From Blattamonas nauphoetae (lineage: Eukaryota > Preaxostyla > Oxymonadida): a stretch of DNA of 49,049 nt. The notes below the pieces were generated by a model. It made no database searches, had not been told where the DNA came from, and saw only the letters and a program-made list of their open reading frames with translations. Shown piece by piece: positions 21,578 to 29,680 of this stretch (position 1 is its first letter; the number at the start of each line of letters is the position of its first letter). The DNA is taken from contig JARBJD010000448.1 of NCBI GenBank assembly GCA_033064195.1, forward strand, positions 1-49,049, written 5' to 3'. Made by a program: the position numbers and the translations under genes.

Positions 21578-22069
21578 ATGGCACAGCTAGAACTCATCGA
21601 AGAACTTGAACAAATTTTAGAATACACTAATCCCAATCGAAAGGACAGTGATATCATGAATTTCCTGAGTCAGAATCACTTATTTCTCATGAAATTAGGA
21701 TTGTGGAAACCAGAACTGATTGTCAATTTCAAAACTTTAAAACAATTATTCCAAAAATATGTTGACATCGATAACCCAACTTGGATGAACTATGACACAA
21801 AGAAATGGCGACGAAACCAACCTCAACTGATCTGTCAAATAGCGAACGTCAGAAAACTTTCCTGTGCATCGGAGGAGTTATACGTCAGACTATCGAAAGA
21901 GCAGATCAGTCAAATGGTGATGAACATGTTGAGATCACAACCTCAAAGTTTCTCGAAGATGAAACCAGAATCGTTCGAATATTATCGACCAATCTGTGCC
22001 AAAATCTGGATGAAGTACGTGAAAAGAAAAGTACCAAATTGGATGCTCCAGAATGATCAACAGAAATAA
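21578..22069 (+). CDS. TIR-borne protein of unknown function, 163 aa (left copy)
   Basis: Not recognised. A small helical, basic protein (MAQLELIEELEQILEYTNPN; KKWRRNQPQLICQIANVRKL; carboxyl end basic with KYVKRKVPNWML). The right TIR has an identical copy at 37691-38182. The start is preceded by TTTTTATTTTGTACTAAATGG, the shared upstream motif. It lies between the tRNA-like block and the 129-aa-type gene. DNA binding, or a terminal-protein role in protein-primed replication, would suit its position, but nothing in the sequence proves it. Confidence 0.7.
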   Translation: MAQLELIEELEQILEYTNPNRKDSDIMNFLSQNHLFLMKLGLWKPELIVNFKTLKQLFQKYVDIDNPTWMNYDTKKWRRNQPQLICQIANVRKLSCASEELYVRLSKEQISQMVMNMLRSQPQSFSKMKPESFEYYRPICAKIWMKYVKRKVPNWMLQNDQQK

Positions 22070-22114
22070 AACTCGTTGTTATTTTTTATTTTTGAATTTT
22101 TTAATTTGTATTAA

Positions 22115-22327
22115 ATGAATCCAACTGCGATGTACAGCGAAAGACGTCGAGTATGTTCAGAACAAGCATTAATTGAATCAATGAGGGAAGAGAACTGTTC
22201 GCTGGTCTCTGAGTATGTCAGAAATAATGTGCCGGTGACGTATGTTCATGAGGGAATCAAAAATTTTAATTTCAATGAAAGAGCAAACGAAAATGAGTCG
22301 ACAAAAATACAATTCACAAATGATTGA
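22115..22327 (+). other. Partial copy of the 129-aa-type gene at the inner edge of the left TIR
   Basis: The first 47 or so residues equal those of the 37256-37645 product because the TIR boundary (22255) falls inside this gene. Beyond the boundary the sequence is unrelated and Asn-rich. Whether this short frame is expressed is unknown. The T-rich start motif is retained. The fibre-like gene follows. Confidence 0.6.
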
Positions 22328-22372
22328 GAAAATGATTGTCACAATCTGTCGACAACCAACGGGAATAGAGCA

Positions 22373-23164
22373 GTGATTGAATCACTTCAGAAGACAACAG
22401 AAGCACACAAGTCAGCGATATCTTCAATCCAAAAAGTAGTCAGCACAAATGGATCAATCACGACACCAACAATTGGAGGATTGATCAATGTGAATGGAGC
22501 GAAGTGGAATATCTCAGAAGGATCACTTCCGAAGTATCCTGGAACATATCCGGCATCAACATTTTCTTCTGGAATTTCAATCTCACAATCGATTGCAGAA
22601 TCTTCAGGAATTCAGTTCAATGGTGATGGAATTATTATGTGGTCTCCCTGTGACAAACCAGCATTGTACTATTACGATGAGGACACTGGTTCAGGAGTGT
22701 TTTCAATATCCACAACGGGAAGTTTTTCTCAGCTATCAGACAGAAGAGTGAAAAGAAATATTGAACCATATCCTAATGTTCTTGAGCAACTGAATAAAGT
22801 GGAAATTGTTCGCTACCAATTCAACACATTTGACTCGAAGATCAACAAAGTCACAAGACAAATTGAAAGTGAAACTGATGAAGAACACTTGAAGAACTGC
22901 AAAGAGAAATGTGAATGTCTGAAGAAGGAAAGTGAGAAGAAACACATTGGAGTGATTGCACAACAGATCCAAGAAATATTCCCCGAAGTCGTGAATGATT
23001 CCAATCCAGATTGTCTTCAAGTTGATTATGCAGAACTCTCTTGCTTCTGTCTCAAAGCCATTCAGGAATTGTGCTCTATTGTTGGACAACAACAGACACT
23101 CATCAATGAACTCATACAAAAATATAATTCCCTGATCGAAACAATGACTAATACTCCAACATGA
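22373..23164 (+). CDS. Tail-fibre-like protein with S74-type intramolecular chaperone end
   Basis: The carboxyl half has the hallmarks of the peptidase S74 / endosialidase-type chaperone domain: SDRRVKRNIEPYPNVLEQLN, then VRYQF, then HIGVIAQQIQEIFPEVV and LQVDYAELSCFCLKAIQEL, ending in a predicted coiled coil. In phage fibres this domain assembles the trimer and cleaves itself off at the Ser of the SDRR-like site. The amino half is Gly/Ser-rich and beta-like (NGSITTPTIGGLINVNGAKW), fitting a receptor-binding spike. The true start is uncertain: no ATG opens this frame nearby, and the coordinate given is a GTG. It lies just inside the left TIR, next to the capsid genes. Confidence 0.75.
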   Translation: MIESLQKTTEAHKSAISSIQKVVSTNGSITTPTIGGLINVNGAKWNISEGSLPKYPGTYPASTFSSGISISQSIAESSGIQFNGDGIIMWSPCDKPALYYYDEDTGSGVFSISTTGSFSQLSDRRVKRNIEPYPNVLEQLNKVEIVRYQFNTFDSKINKVTRQIESETDEEHLKNCKEKCECLKKESEKKHIGVIAQQIQEIFPEVVNDSNPDCLQVDYAELSCFCLKAIQELCSIVGQQQTLINELIQKYNSLIETMTNTPT

Positions 23165-23279
23165 GATCAACCAGAAATTCATAATACTCTTTGGTTATTT
23201 TTCCATTGATTGTCTCGGTTGTTTCCATCTCAATTGATTCACCAGAACTGTCTTTGAACCAGATCTTCACTATTGATTG

Positions 23280-23558
23280 TCAAGTAGTTAGTTCCCACTT
23301 CTTTCGCTTCGCAATCTGTTCATTACAGAAAGCAACAAATGAGTCATTGAATGCATCGGTCTGGATCCAATCACCATGGATTGTGATGTGCTGTGGAATG
23401 TCTTTTGAGATGACAGTTGAGTTACCATTTATTTCTTCCCTCACATGAATGAGTTTGCAGTCAAGAAAATAGATGTATTTTTGTTTTCTGGAATTAGAAA
23501 AATCATGTGGTAGTTGAGCAGTGTGAGAATTCTGAATTGAGAAGTAACGCTTCACCAT
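23280..23558 (-). CDS. Small protein of unknown function next to fibre and capsid genes, 92 aa
   Basis: Not recognised. It begins MVKRYFSIQNSHTAQLPHDF and contains alternating beta-like segments (KYIYFLDCKLIHVREEI; HITIHGDWIQTDAFNDSFV). It converges tail-to-tail with the fibre-like gene and lies about 75 bases upstream of the stop of the 567-aa capsid-type gene. The T-rich motif (TTTTATTTTTGTAGAAAAC) precedes the start. A jelly-roll minor virion protein is possible, but the length is short and the call is weak. Confidence 0.5.
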   Translation of the reverse strand: MVKRYFSIQNSHTAQLPHDFSNSRKQKYIYFLDCKLIHVREEINGNSTVISKDIPQHITIHGDWIQTDAFNDSFVAFCNEQIAKRKKWELTT

Positions 23559-23632
23559 TTGTGTTTTCTACAAAAATAAAATATCACATTTGATTTAGTA
23601 ATATGACTTCGTCATCTTAGAAATGCGAAGCA

Positions 23633-25336
23633 TTAATAAACTCTCTTCACTTCTTCACATGCTTCTTGAAGTCGACGATCAATGACATATCGCACTCGTG
23701 GTTGTCCATTCTCAATCCAGAACAGCCAGTACGTTGCTTGATGTAGTGCCAATATCGGTGGAGGAGGACCTTCTGCAGTTGATGTGAAATATGGATCAAG
23801 TGCTCCCTGATGGATTGGTGTTCCTCTGAAGACAATATTGACTGATTCTGCTGTCGAAATTCCTTCTTCTCCACCAGCGATATTACCTCGTTCTGTTGGA
23901 ACCATAAATGTGAAACTCGTTGCATCTGTAGTACCAGTGTGGTATCTTCTTTTGTACAGTTTGTCTTTGTACTCATACACGCGAGGTACACAAATGGAAT
24001 TCTCAAACACTTCTGTTGCAGAACACCCAAGGAAATCACCATTCACCATCATCATTTGATAGAACTCAGGTGAGAGTGTTGACATCGGGAAATTGGGAAA
24101 GTTGGTTCCAAGCATTTCGAAGTGACCAACGTAGTGAGGATTTCTGAAGACTGTACATTCGTTTGGTCTTTCTGGGAATAAGCACATTAGATTCATGAGA
24201 TTGTTGAGTTTGATACTGATGTTTGATCTTACTCCCATTGCTGTTGCTTTTGATTGGAATGATTGTGTGTCAATTCTTTCAGCTTTGAGGACATACAGTG
24301 TCTTTGAATAGGTATTGATGAGAGATTGTTTTGTTGCATCAGTCATTTGATATCCATAGCAAATTGTTGTTGCTTTTTCCACAGATGAAGAAACCAGAGT
24401 GGTTGTTGCTTTCTTTATATTGACTCCTGGTATTACTGCTGATGGTTGAGTGATGTTGGAGTATCCATTACTTTGTTCGACTGGATTACCAATTTGAGTA
24501 AATTCCTGTGTGGTATAAACCCAATCTCCTTGATATATTATCTCCGCACGACCTCCACCAAGCGAGTTTGCAAAATCTTCAGCAGCAATATTCCACTGAT
24601 CTGTGACTGATTTTTTTAGAACAGTTGACGCTTGAATTGGACAATACACAAGTGAATCAGCTGTCAAATGAAATCTCAAACGTAAATTACCAAAGATTGA
24701 ATTTGGATATTGATCAAATGTACTAAGTGGAAGTAAGTTCACAAATGGAATCACCAATGGAATTGTGATTGTGTGGGTTGGAGGAAATTTATTAGATCCG
24801 GAGGAGACCGGAGTATAGTAGCATCCACACACACTTGGATCCATTCTCTGAACATTTTCCCAAAGACTGTAGCAATGCTTCATGTTGTTCTTCTCTTCAT
24901 GTGACTTGAATGTGTGATACAGAAATGATTCGTGAACATGATTATTCTGAAGTGTATTGTCAATAATGTTACCTTGACTGTCGACGAGTCTCATATCTCG
25001 AATTGCATCTGATGACGATTTAAATCCGTAGAACATTCCGAACACACCAACTTTTTGATTATCTACATACTCGGGTGATGTAACTGAAACAGTGACATTT
25101 AGATCGATACGTAAATGACTCTTCTCAAAGTCAGTCACATCATGACCGTCATAACATAATGGAACTTCAATCTCATCTCCGATTCTGCATGGCATGGGAG
25201 GATTTGTTGCATGTACCTCTTGAATAGTGAACACATGTGGTTCTGAATCCCATTGTTTTGGCAAGTGGTTCTGCACTTCAATTTGCTCAAGTAATGTCGA
25301 TGTTGGTTTGGATTGATTAGATCTGATACTTCTCAT
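23633..25336 (-). CDS. Large capsid-type protein, 567 aa (paralogue of the major capsid candidate)
   Basis: It shares its carboxyl layout with the 627-aa protein encoded next door: a (P/G)I(Y/H)QG motif before the end, then PPPPILA or PPAPILA, then a Trp-rich strand (YWLFWIENGQPRVRY versus TWWVLRFRNDEPRVEY). It therefore looks like a diverged copy of the same fold. The amino region has PCRIGDEIEVPLCYDGHDVT and FGNLRLRFHLTADSLVY, strongly beta. A Polinton normally has one double jelly-roll major capsid protein and a shorter single jelly-roll penton. Here both proteins are capsid-sized, so this may be a second major capsid subunit or an enlarged penton. Confidence 0.7.
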   Translation of the reverse strand: MRSIRSNQSKPTSTLLEQIEVQNHLPKQWDSEPHVFTIQEVHATNPPMPCRIGDEIEVPLCYDGHDVTDFEKSHLRIDLNVTVSVTSPEYVDNQKVGVFGMFYGFKSSSDAIRDMRLVDSQGNIIDNTLQNNHVHESFLYHTFKSHEEKNNMKHCYSLWENVQRMDPSVCGCYYTPVSSGSNKFPPTHTITIPLVIPFVNLLPLSTFDQYPNSIFGNLRLRFHLTADSLVYCPIQASTVLKKSVTDQWNIAAEDFANSLGGGRAEIIYQGDWVYTTQEFTQIGNPVEQSNGYSNITQPSAVIPGVNIKKATTTLVSSSVEKATTICYGYQMTDATKQSLINTYSKTLYVLKAERIDTQSFQSKATAMGVRSNISIKLNNLMNLMCLFPERPNECTVFRNPHYVGHFEMLGTNFPNFPMSTLSPEFYQMMMVNGDFLGCSATEVFENSICVPRVYEYKDKLYKRRYHTGTTDATSFTFMVPTERGNIAGGEEGISTAESVNIVFRGTPIHQGALDPYFTSTAEGPPPPILALHQATYWLFWIENGQPRVRYVIDRRLQEACEEVKRVY

Positions 25337-25356
25337 TTATAGAAAAATAAAAAATA
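25337..25356 (-). promoter_or_regulatory. T-rich start-proximal motif before the 567-aa gene
   Basis: The sense strand reads TATTTTTTATTTTTCTATAA immediately before ATG. The same pattern precedes nearly every gene in both elements; see 27268-27290. Confidence 0.6.
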
Positions 25357-25383
25357 CAATTTCATTATTTTCTTTTACTGTTT

Positions 25384-27267
25384 TCAATTTGGCATGATCC
25401 CGAGATCTTGGTGCAGTGCTTTCAGTGTGTGATTTGGATAGTACTCGACTCTGGGTTCATCGTTCCTGAATCGTAGTACCCACCACGTTGTTGCAGATGT
25501 CGCTAAAATCGGTGCAGGAGGATGTGTAAATGTTGTCATCATTCCAAGCTTTTCAGGAATTCCTTGACTTGTGTCGAGAACATTGTAGTAGGTATCAATC
25601 ACTCCTTGATAAATCGGATGTGATCTCAATGTGACTGCAACATTCTGACCTCTGGAACTGATTGAATCATTGCAGTTTGTTGGACAACCATTTCTCTGAG
25701 TTGGAAAGCATAGAAGGAAGTCAGTATTATCATGAATCGGGCGTACTCTTGTCATTGTCTCTTTTTCATAATTCCGATCACCAGAGCGTTTCTGTTCAAC
25801 GAGAGAATCCGTCAATGATCGCTCCAAATCATCAGGAACAGCTAGATACGAATCGAGATTGAGAGTCGACAAGGCGAACTGATAAAAGCGAGCTCCAATT
25901 GTGGTTGTCGGTTGTTCTGGAAAATACCTGTTTTGTAGATTCACCTGAAGATTCTTCTGCATTGGATTATGGAAACAAGTGACTTCATTCTCGTAGTGAC
26001 GAAACAGGAGCATAATATCCTTGGCATTAACAACCACCATTTGTTGAGTACAATCAATTCCTGTTTCCGTTGGTGTCTTCTGAAATGGATAAAACGAGAT
26101 CTTCTCTGCAGGAATTGTTCCAGGACGATTCTGATACATCTTTTTTAGATTCTCTTTTGCATCTTTTTTCATATTGTATCCAGAACTCATGCAATACACA
26201 TCATCAATTTGATACGTCATGACGTTTAGTGAGATGGACTGATCCACATATTCTGGTTCTTTTGTGATCGTTCCAGCTGAATTAATTGTGATATCTTGAG
26301 TAACTGCTGGTATCCTGAATGATTGACCAATCTGAACGAAGTTCTTAGTGCATGAGGTGACAAGATTGTTAAAGAAATATGGACGAGTAGATTGACAGTT
26401 TAGAATAGAACTTTGAATTGGAGGACATAATGATTTATAGTCGCTCAGTATTAACGAGAGTGTATCTTTCAAAGTGAGTTCAGGATTAACTGGACAACAA
26501 ACCAATGCATCTTCATTCATGTGAACACTCAATTTCAGATTTCCAAAGAGGCATCTTGGATAGTCAGTCATCCCTGAGAAAATGAGAAGATCTTCAAGAT
26601 TGATTGACACACGAATTGGTACATCAATACTGTCTTGGAATACTCCTGTTCCAGATGTTGTTGTGAAATCCGAAAGTGGAATATATACACCAGCGACTGA
26701 TTCATCATGATTCCAAGCATTTTTCCAAGGTGTATGTGAGTGTTTTCGATTCTCCAATTGACTCTTCGGTTTGATCATATTGTAGATGTGAGACTCCATT
26801 GATACATCATTGTTTGTTGTGCTGATGATCCGTTGATTGTTGTGAAGAACAGTAAGGTCACGAAAGATAGATGCCGAATGCTTGAGTCCAACGAAGATGA
26901 ATATCCTCTCATTCATGTACGATCCAACCTTACCAGCTATTGTTTGCCAATTATTAACTTTCAATGTCGCAGTCATGGTGAACGTAATAAAGGAATCATC
27001 GATTTGACAAATGTCTTGATTCCCGGTCAGTGGAATGATTATCTCTTGTCCTGTGTAGAATCGTGCATTCTCTGATGGTTTCAATTCTTGAATAGAAGTA
27101 CTGTGAGCTCCATCATTCAGAAGATAATTAATGTGATGCTCAGACTGAAGTTGCTGTTGTATTTGACCCATGTCATCTCTTGTGTATTCTATCCTTCCAG
27201 TGGTATTTCCAGTCAGTGATGATGCTCCAGTTCTTTTGTTTGTCAGATGTGTTATATGCGAGTTCAT
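25384..27267 (-). CDS. Major capsid protein candidate, 627 aa
   Basis: A beta-rich protein of the length expected for a Polinton double jelly-roll major capsid protein, encoded directly after the small virion-type proteins and in the same block as the packaging ATPase. Recognisable stretches are QEIIIPLTGNQDICQIDDSF near the amino end, DVPIRVSINLEDLLIFSGMT in the middle, and FTHPPAPILATSATTWWVLR at the end. No catalytic motif is present. The assignment rests on size, position, conservation with element 1 and paralogy with the neighbouring 567-aa protein; a structure prediction would settle it. Confidence 0.75.
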   Translation of the reverse strand: MNSHITHLTNKRTGASSLTGNTTGRIEYTRDDMGQIQQQLQSEHHINYLLNDGAHSTSIQELKPSENARFYTGQEIIIPLTGNQDICQIDDSFITFTMTATLKVNNWQTIAGKVGSYMNERIFIFVGLKHSASIFRDLTVLHNNQRIISTTNNDVSMESHIYNMIKPKSQLENRKHSHTPWKNAWNHDESVAGVYIPLSDFTTTSGTGVFQDSIDVPIRVSINLEDLLIFSGMTDYPRCLFGNLKLSVHMNEDALVCCPVNPELTLKDTLSLILSDYKSLCPPIQSSILNCQSTRPYFFNNLVTSCTKNFVQIGQSFRIPAVTQDITINSAGTITKEPEYVDQSISLNVMTYQIDDVYCMSSGYNMKKDAKENLKKMYQNRPGTIPAEKISFYPFQKTPTETGIDCTQQMVVVNAKDIMLLFRHYENEVTCFHNPMQKNLQVNLQNRYFPEQPTTTIGARFYQFALSTLNLDSYLAVPDDLERSLTDSLVEQKRSGDRNYEKETMTRVRPIHDNTDFLLCFPTQRNGCPTNCNDSISSRGQNVAVTLRSHPIYQGVIDTYYNVLDTSQGIPEKLGMMTTFTHPPAPILATSATTWWVLRFRNDEPRVEYYPNHTLKALHQDLGIMPN

Positions 27268-27290
27268 TTTAACAAAAATAAAAAAACATA
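27268..27290 (-). promoter_or_regulatory. Shared T-rich, AAATG-proximal promoter-like motif
   Basis: The sense strand is TTTTTTTATTTTTGTTAAA directly before ATG. Comparable sites precede starts at 924, 2841, 3183, 3530, 4231, 8502, 19237, 25336, 27604, 27951, 28616, 32833, 37212, 37645 and 38182 (minus strand) and 21578 and 22115 (plus). A working consensus is TTTTATTTTTNTANAAATG. It resembles late promoters of cytoplasmic DNA viruses (TAAATG), suggesting transcription signals carried by the element. Poly(T) could also serve as a termination signal for the upstream neighbour. Confidence 0.65.
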
Positions 27291-27304
27291 ATTGTTACTT
27301 TCAT

Positions 27305-27604
27305 TTACTTTTTCTTTTTTGGTTTCTTCGCTTTTGGCTTCAGCTTTTCTTCTAGCTTCAGTATTTCGCCTCTGAGCTTGTTTGCAACTGCTGTGTTTCC
27401 TTCATTCATTGCTTGCTCATATTGTGCCATCTTTTCTGCATGGATTTGCTGATCTGATTTCACATCTGGTATCATCTCAACACCTGTCTGTGCGACCTTA
27501 GAAATCAGTGGTCCAACGAAGGGAATGAGATTCAGAAATGGAGCTCCAACTCTGAGTATGTTTTTTCCGACTGCTGCCAATTTTGATAACCAACCTGGTG
27601 CCAT
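27305..27604 (-). CDS. Small virion-associated-type protein, 99 aa (MAPGW family)
   Basis: Homologue of 2866-3183. An amphipathic hydrophobic amino half (MAPGWLSKLAAVGKNILRVG, then FLNLIPFVGPLISKVAQTG) is followed by an acidic/basic helix and a Lys-rich tail (KLKPKAKKPKKKK). The composition suits a protein that touches both membrane and DNA, as pVI-like and core proteins do in adenovirus; that is analogy only. It is compactly spaced between its MAPG paralogue and the major capsid candidate. Confidence 0.7.
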   Translation of the reverse strand: MAPGWLSKLAAVGKNILRVGAPFLNLIPFVGPLISKVAQTGVEMIPDVKSDQQIHAEKMAQYEQAMNEGNTAVANKLRGEILKLEEKLKPKAKKPKKKK

Positions 27605-27642
27605 TTTTAGGAAAATAAAAATATTCGAATACTAGTGAATGA

Positions 27643-27951
27643 TTATCCTTTGAATTGAATTTTGGAATTTGACGAGAGTGGCATATCATCATTTGAGAAT
27701 CGTCCATTTCGAGGTGGTTCGTACTCAATCATCTGCGGTTTTTGTTGACGATTGATCGCCTTATTTTGTTGATAAACGTCCATCATTCCTCCTAATCCAT
27801 TGAGTATTCCACCTGCTGTTTGTCCGAATTTACTGTTCGTTTGAGAGAGCAATCCACCACCGACTTGAAGCAATGTTGGAGCTAGAGGTTTGATGAATTG
27901 AAAGAATTGCTTGCCGATATTTTTGAGTTTGTTGAAACTTCCTGGTGCCAT
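27643..27951 (-). CDS. Small Gly-rich virion-type protein, 102 aa
   Basis: The same protein sequence as 3222-3530. It has a hydrophobic amino helix (FNKLKNIGKQFFQFIKPLAP), a Gly-rich centre with an LNGLGG site fitting the adenovirus-type processing consensus, and a polar tail. It shares the MAPG start with the 99-aa protein. It is likely a minor virion or scaffold component; the precise role is unknown. Confidence 0.7.
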   Translation of the reverse strand: MAPGSFNKLKNIGKQFFQFIKPLAPTLLQVGGGLLSQTNSKFGQTAGGILNGLGGMMDVYQQNKAINRQQKPQMIEYEPPRNGRFSNDDMPLSSNSKIQFKG

Positions 27952-28022
27952 TTAAGTAAAAATAAAAAATACAATTCATTTATAATTTTAACGAGGAAAT
28001 AATCTCAGAAGAGATTTCTGCC

Positions 28023-28616
28023 CTAACGGGGTATTGCTTTCGTCAGAGAAATACCATAATTGAGAATAGTGTTGTATGCTTCGTTATAGGCAATACTCAT
28101 ATCTTTTCCACCAACAAGGATCTTGAAAATAGTTCGAAACACAGGGAGTTTATTCAGACATAGGCATTTATCAGACAAATCATCCAGTTCGATCACCACA
28201 TCATTGATCCCAGTGAGTGTCGCAATCAGAGCACATAAATCACTTTGGTTTGTGATCAGTTTCTTCGAAGGTTCAATGAGGTTATTCAACAGTTTCTTTT
28301 CACAAGCGAAAGCATTCTTGTAGACGAGCAGTAGTTGATCTTTGAATGCTGAAATGTTGGATGTATATTCTCGAAGCGGAATTGAACGGCTTTGAATTGG
28401 TGCTGATGGATAGGTCTCCAGTGGTGGATCGTAAGCACCTCGTTCATTGGATACCACAGGCTCAGAGCATACTCTTTCCATCTCCATCTTCGATCCTCTA
28501 TTATCTACTCCAGCTTTACTTCGATCTTCAATGATGACATTGTTGGTGATTGATGTTGGTACTGAAGAAGAACTTGTGTGTTTCGTAAATTGACAACTTA
28601 GAATTGGTTGCATCAC
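28023..28616 (-). CDS. Virion-region protein of unknown function, 197 aa
   Basis: Homologue of 3584-4231, without the 36-nt insert seen there (GSKMEMERVCSE reads through). It has a polar Ser/Thr-rich start, then a helical half with FKDQLLLVYKNAFACEKKLL and LCALIATLTGINDVVIELDDL. No motif is recognised; in particular there is no clear His/Asp/Cys arrangement of an adenain-like protease. Confidence 0.65.
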   Translation of the reverse strand: MMQPILSCQFTKHTSSSSVPTSITNNVIIEDRSKAGVDNRGSKMEMERVCSEPVVSNERGAYDPPLETYPSAPIQSRSIPLREYTSNISAFKDQLLLVYKNAFACEKKLLNNLIEPSKKLITNQSDLCALIATLTGINDVVIELDDLSDKCLCLNKLPVFRTIFKILVGGKDMSIAYNEAYNTILNYGISLTKAIPR

Positions 28617-28656
28617 TTTCTATTAAAATAAAAAATATATATTAATGTTTTTAAAT

Positions 28657-29619
28657 TCACATTTCTGCTCGATCTATAGCTCCCATTCCAGAACTGTCCA
28701 ACTGTGCAAATCGATAATACCCAGGCATTTCAGATTGGTATCCACTGATATCATCATCTGTGACTGTTTTGAATGCTTTGGCTTTCAGTTTATTAATTTC
28801 TGTTGATATGTGAGTTGAATAGCGAGTACAGTATTCCGATAAATACGTTGTATCTTGAGTGATCATTTGGAGAAACACTGGATAAATCTGATCTTTGAAG
28901 GCTTTCTTTTGTTTCATACTGGGATTGTAGTCCTGAACATGATCATGAAGCCATTGATCCCACATCAGTGATGCAATCTGTGATTGAATTGAATTGAACA
29001 CCATATTGTCTAACACATTCTTGCTGGGATCAGCTGGATTGCTTCGATTTGCACGAGTTATTCCCAATGTGTCTGTCATGTGTTCACCAACAGCTCTCTT
29101 CATTATTGCATATGGTTGTTGAGATCGTTTGGTCTTCATCTCTTCATAGCTGATGTCTCGATAATTGGTTGGCAAATCGTATGTTCCATTTTTGAGGAAA
29201 TTCCGATGTACAGCTTTGATTCTCCTTCCATTCTCTTGATTGAATGATGTGTATGGTTTCTGTCTTCGCATGTCTGGTGTTGGATTCATTGCGTAGTATG
29301 TCTCTTTGACTGGTCTACTATTGTATGGAGTTAGCATGGCACCATTGACTGCAATCAGATCTCCAGTTTCATTGTCGTAGACCATCACATCAGGAATTTG
29401 TCCATATTGTTCTATTTTTGCAGTCCAATTTCGTCCAGTTCTCGTAATATACTCACGAGCTGATGGAAGACTACACAGAGCATCATTGCGTCTGGTTTGA
29501 ATATCATCATCGGCATAGATTCGTTTCAATGCTGCTTGAGTCTCTGCTGCGTATCTCATTCTTGGTTTCTTCGCTTGTGCTTTTCTTTGTGGTTGAACGT
29601 ACACTATCTTTTGTGACAT
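28657..29619 (-). CDS. Basic 320-aa protein of unknown function
   Basis: Nearly identical to 4272-5234. A Lys/Arg-rich start (KAQAKKPRMRYAAETQAALK) is followed by a mixed central part with several Tyr and Pro residues and a helical end (ISTEINKLKAKAFKTVTDDD). It is divergently arranged with the packaging ATPase, the two starts about 60 bases apart. Very high conservation between the two elements compared with the integrase amino region suggests strong constraint. Function is unknown. Confidence 0.7.
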   Translation of the reverse strand: MSQKIVYVQPQRKAQAKKPRMRYAAETQAALKRIYADDDIQTRRNDALCSLPSAREYITRTGRNWTAKIEQYGQIPDVMVYDNETGDLIAVNGAMLTPYNSRPVKETYYAMNPTPDMRRQKPYTSFNQENGRRIKAVHRNFLKNGTYDLPTNYRDISYEEMKTKRSQQPYAIMKRAVGEHMTDTLGITRANRSNPADPSKNVLDNMVFNSIQSQIASLMWDQWLHDHVQDYNPSMKQKKAFKDQIYPVFLQMITQDTTYLSEYCTRYSTHISTEINKLKAKAFKTVTDDDISGYQSEMPGYYRFAQLDSSGMGAIDRAEM

Positions 29620-29680
29620 TGTGTGTTTTCATACAAAATAAAAAAACCAAAAGTATATTTTAATTAGAGTTAAATCACAA

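Larger units (their letters stand above)
19554..22255 (+). repeat. Left 2.7-kb TIR of element 2
   Basis: Reverse complement of 37505-40205. It carries two complete small genes, two tRNA-like sequences and the 5' part of the 129-aa-type gene. Polinton TIRs are usually a few hundred bases to about 1 kb, so this one is long and gene-bearing. 19554-19852 and 20627-21577 contain no protein gene. Confidence 0.93.

Noticed and set aside
22373-23164. Bacteriophage contamination, because of the fibre domain
   Set aside because: It lies inside a continuous Polinton with a eukaryotic-type gene set and matching TIRs and target duplication.
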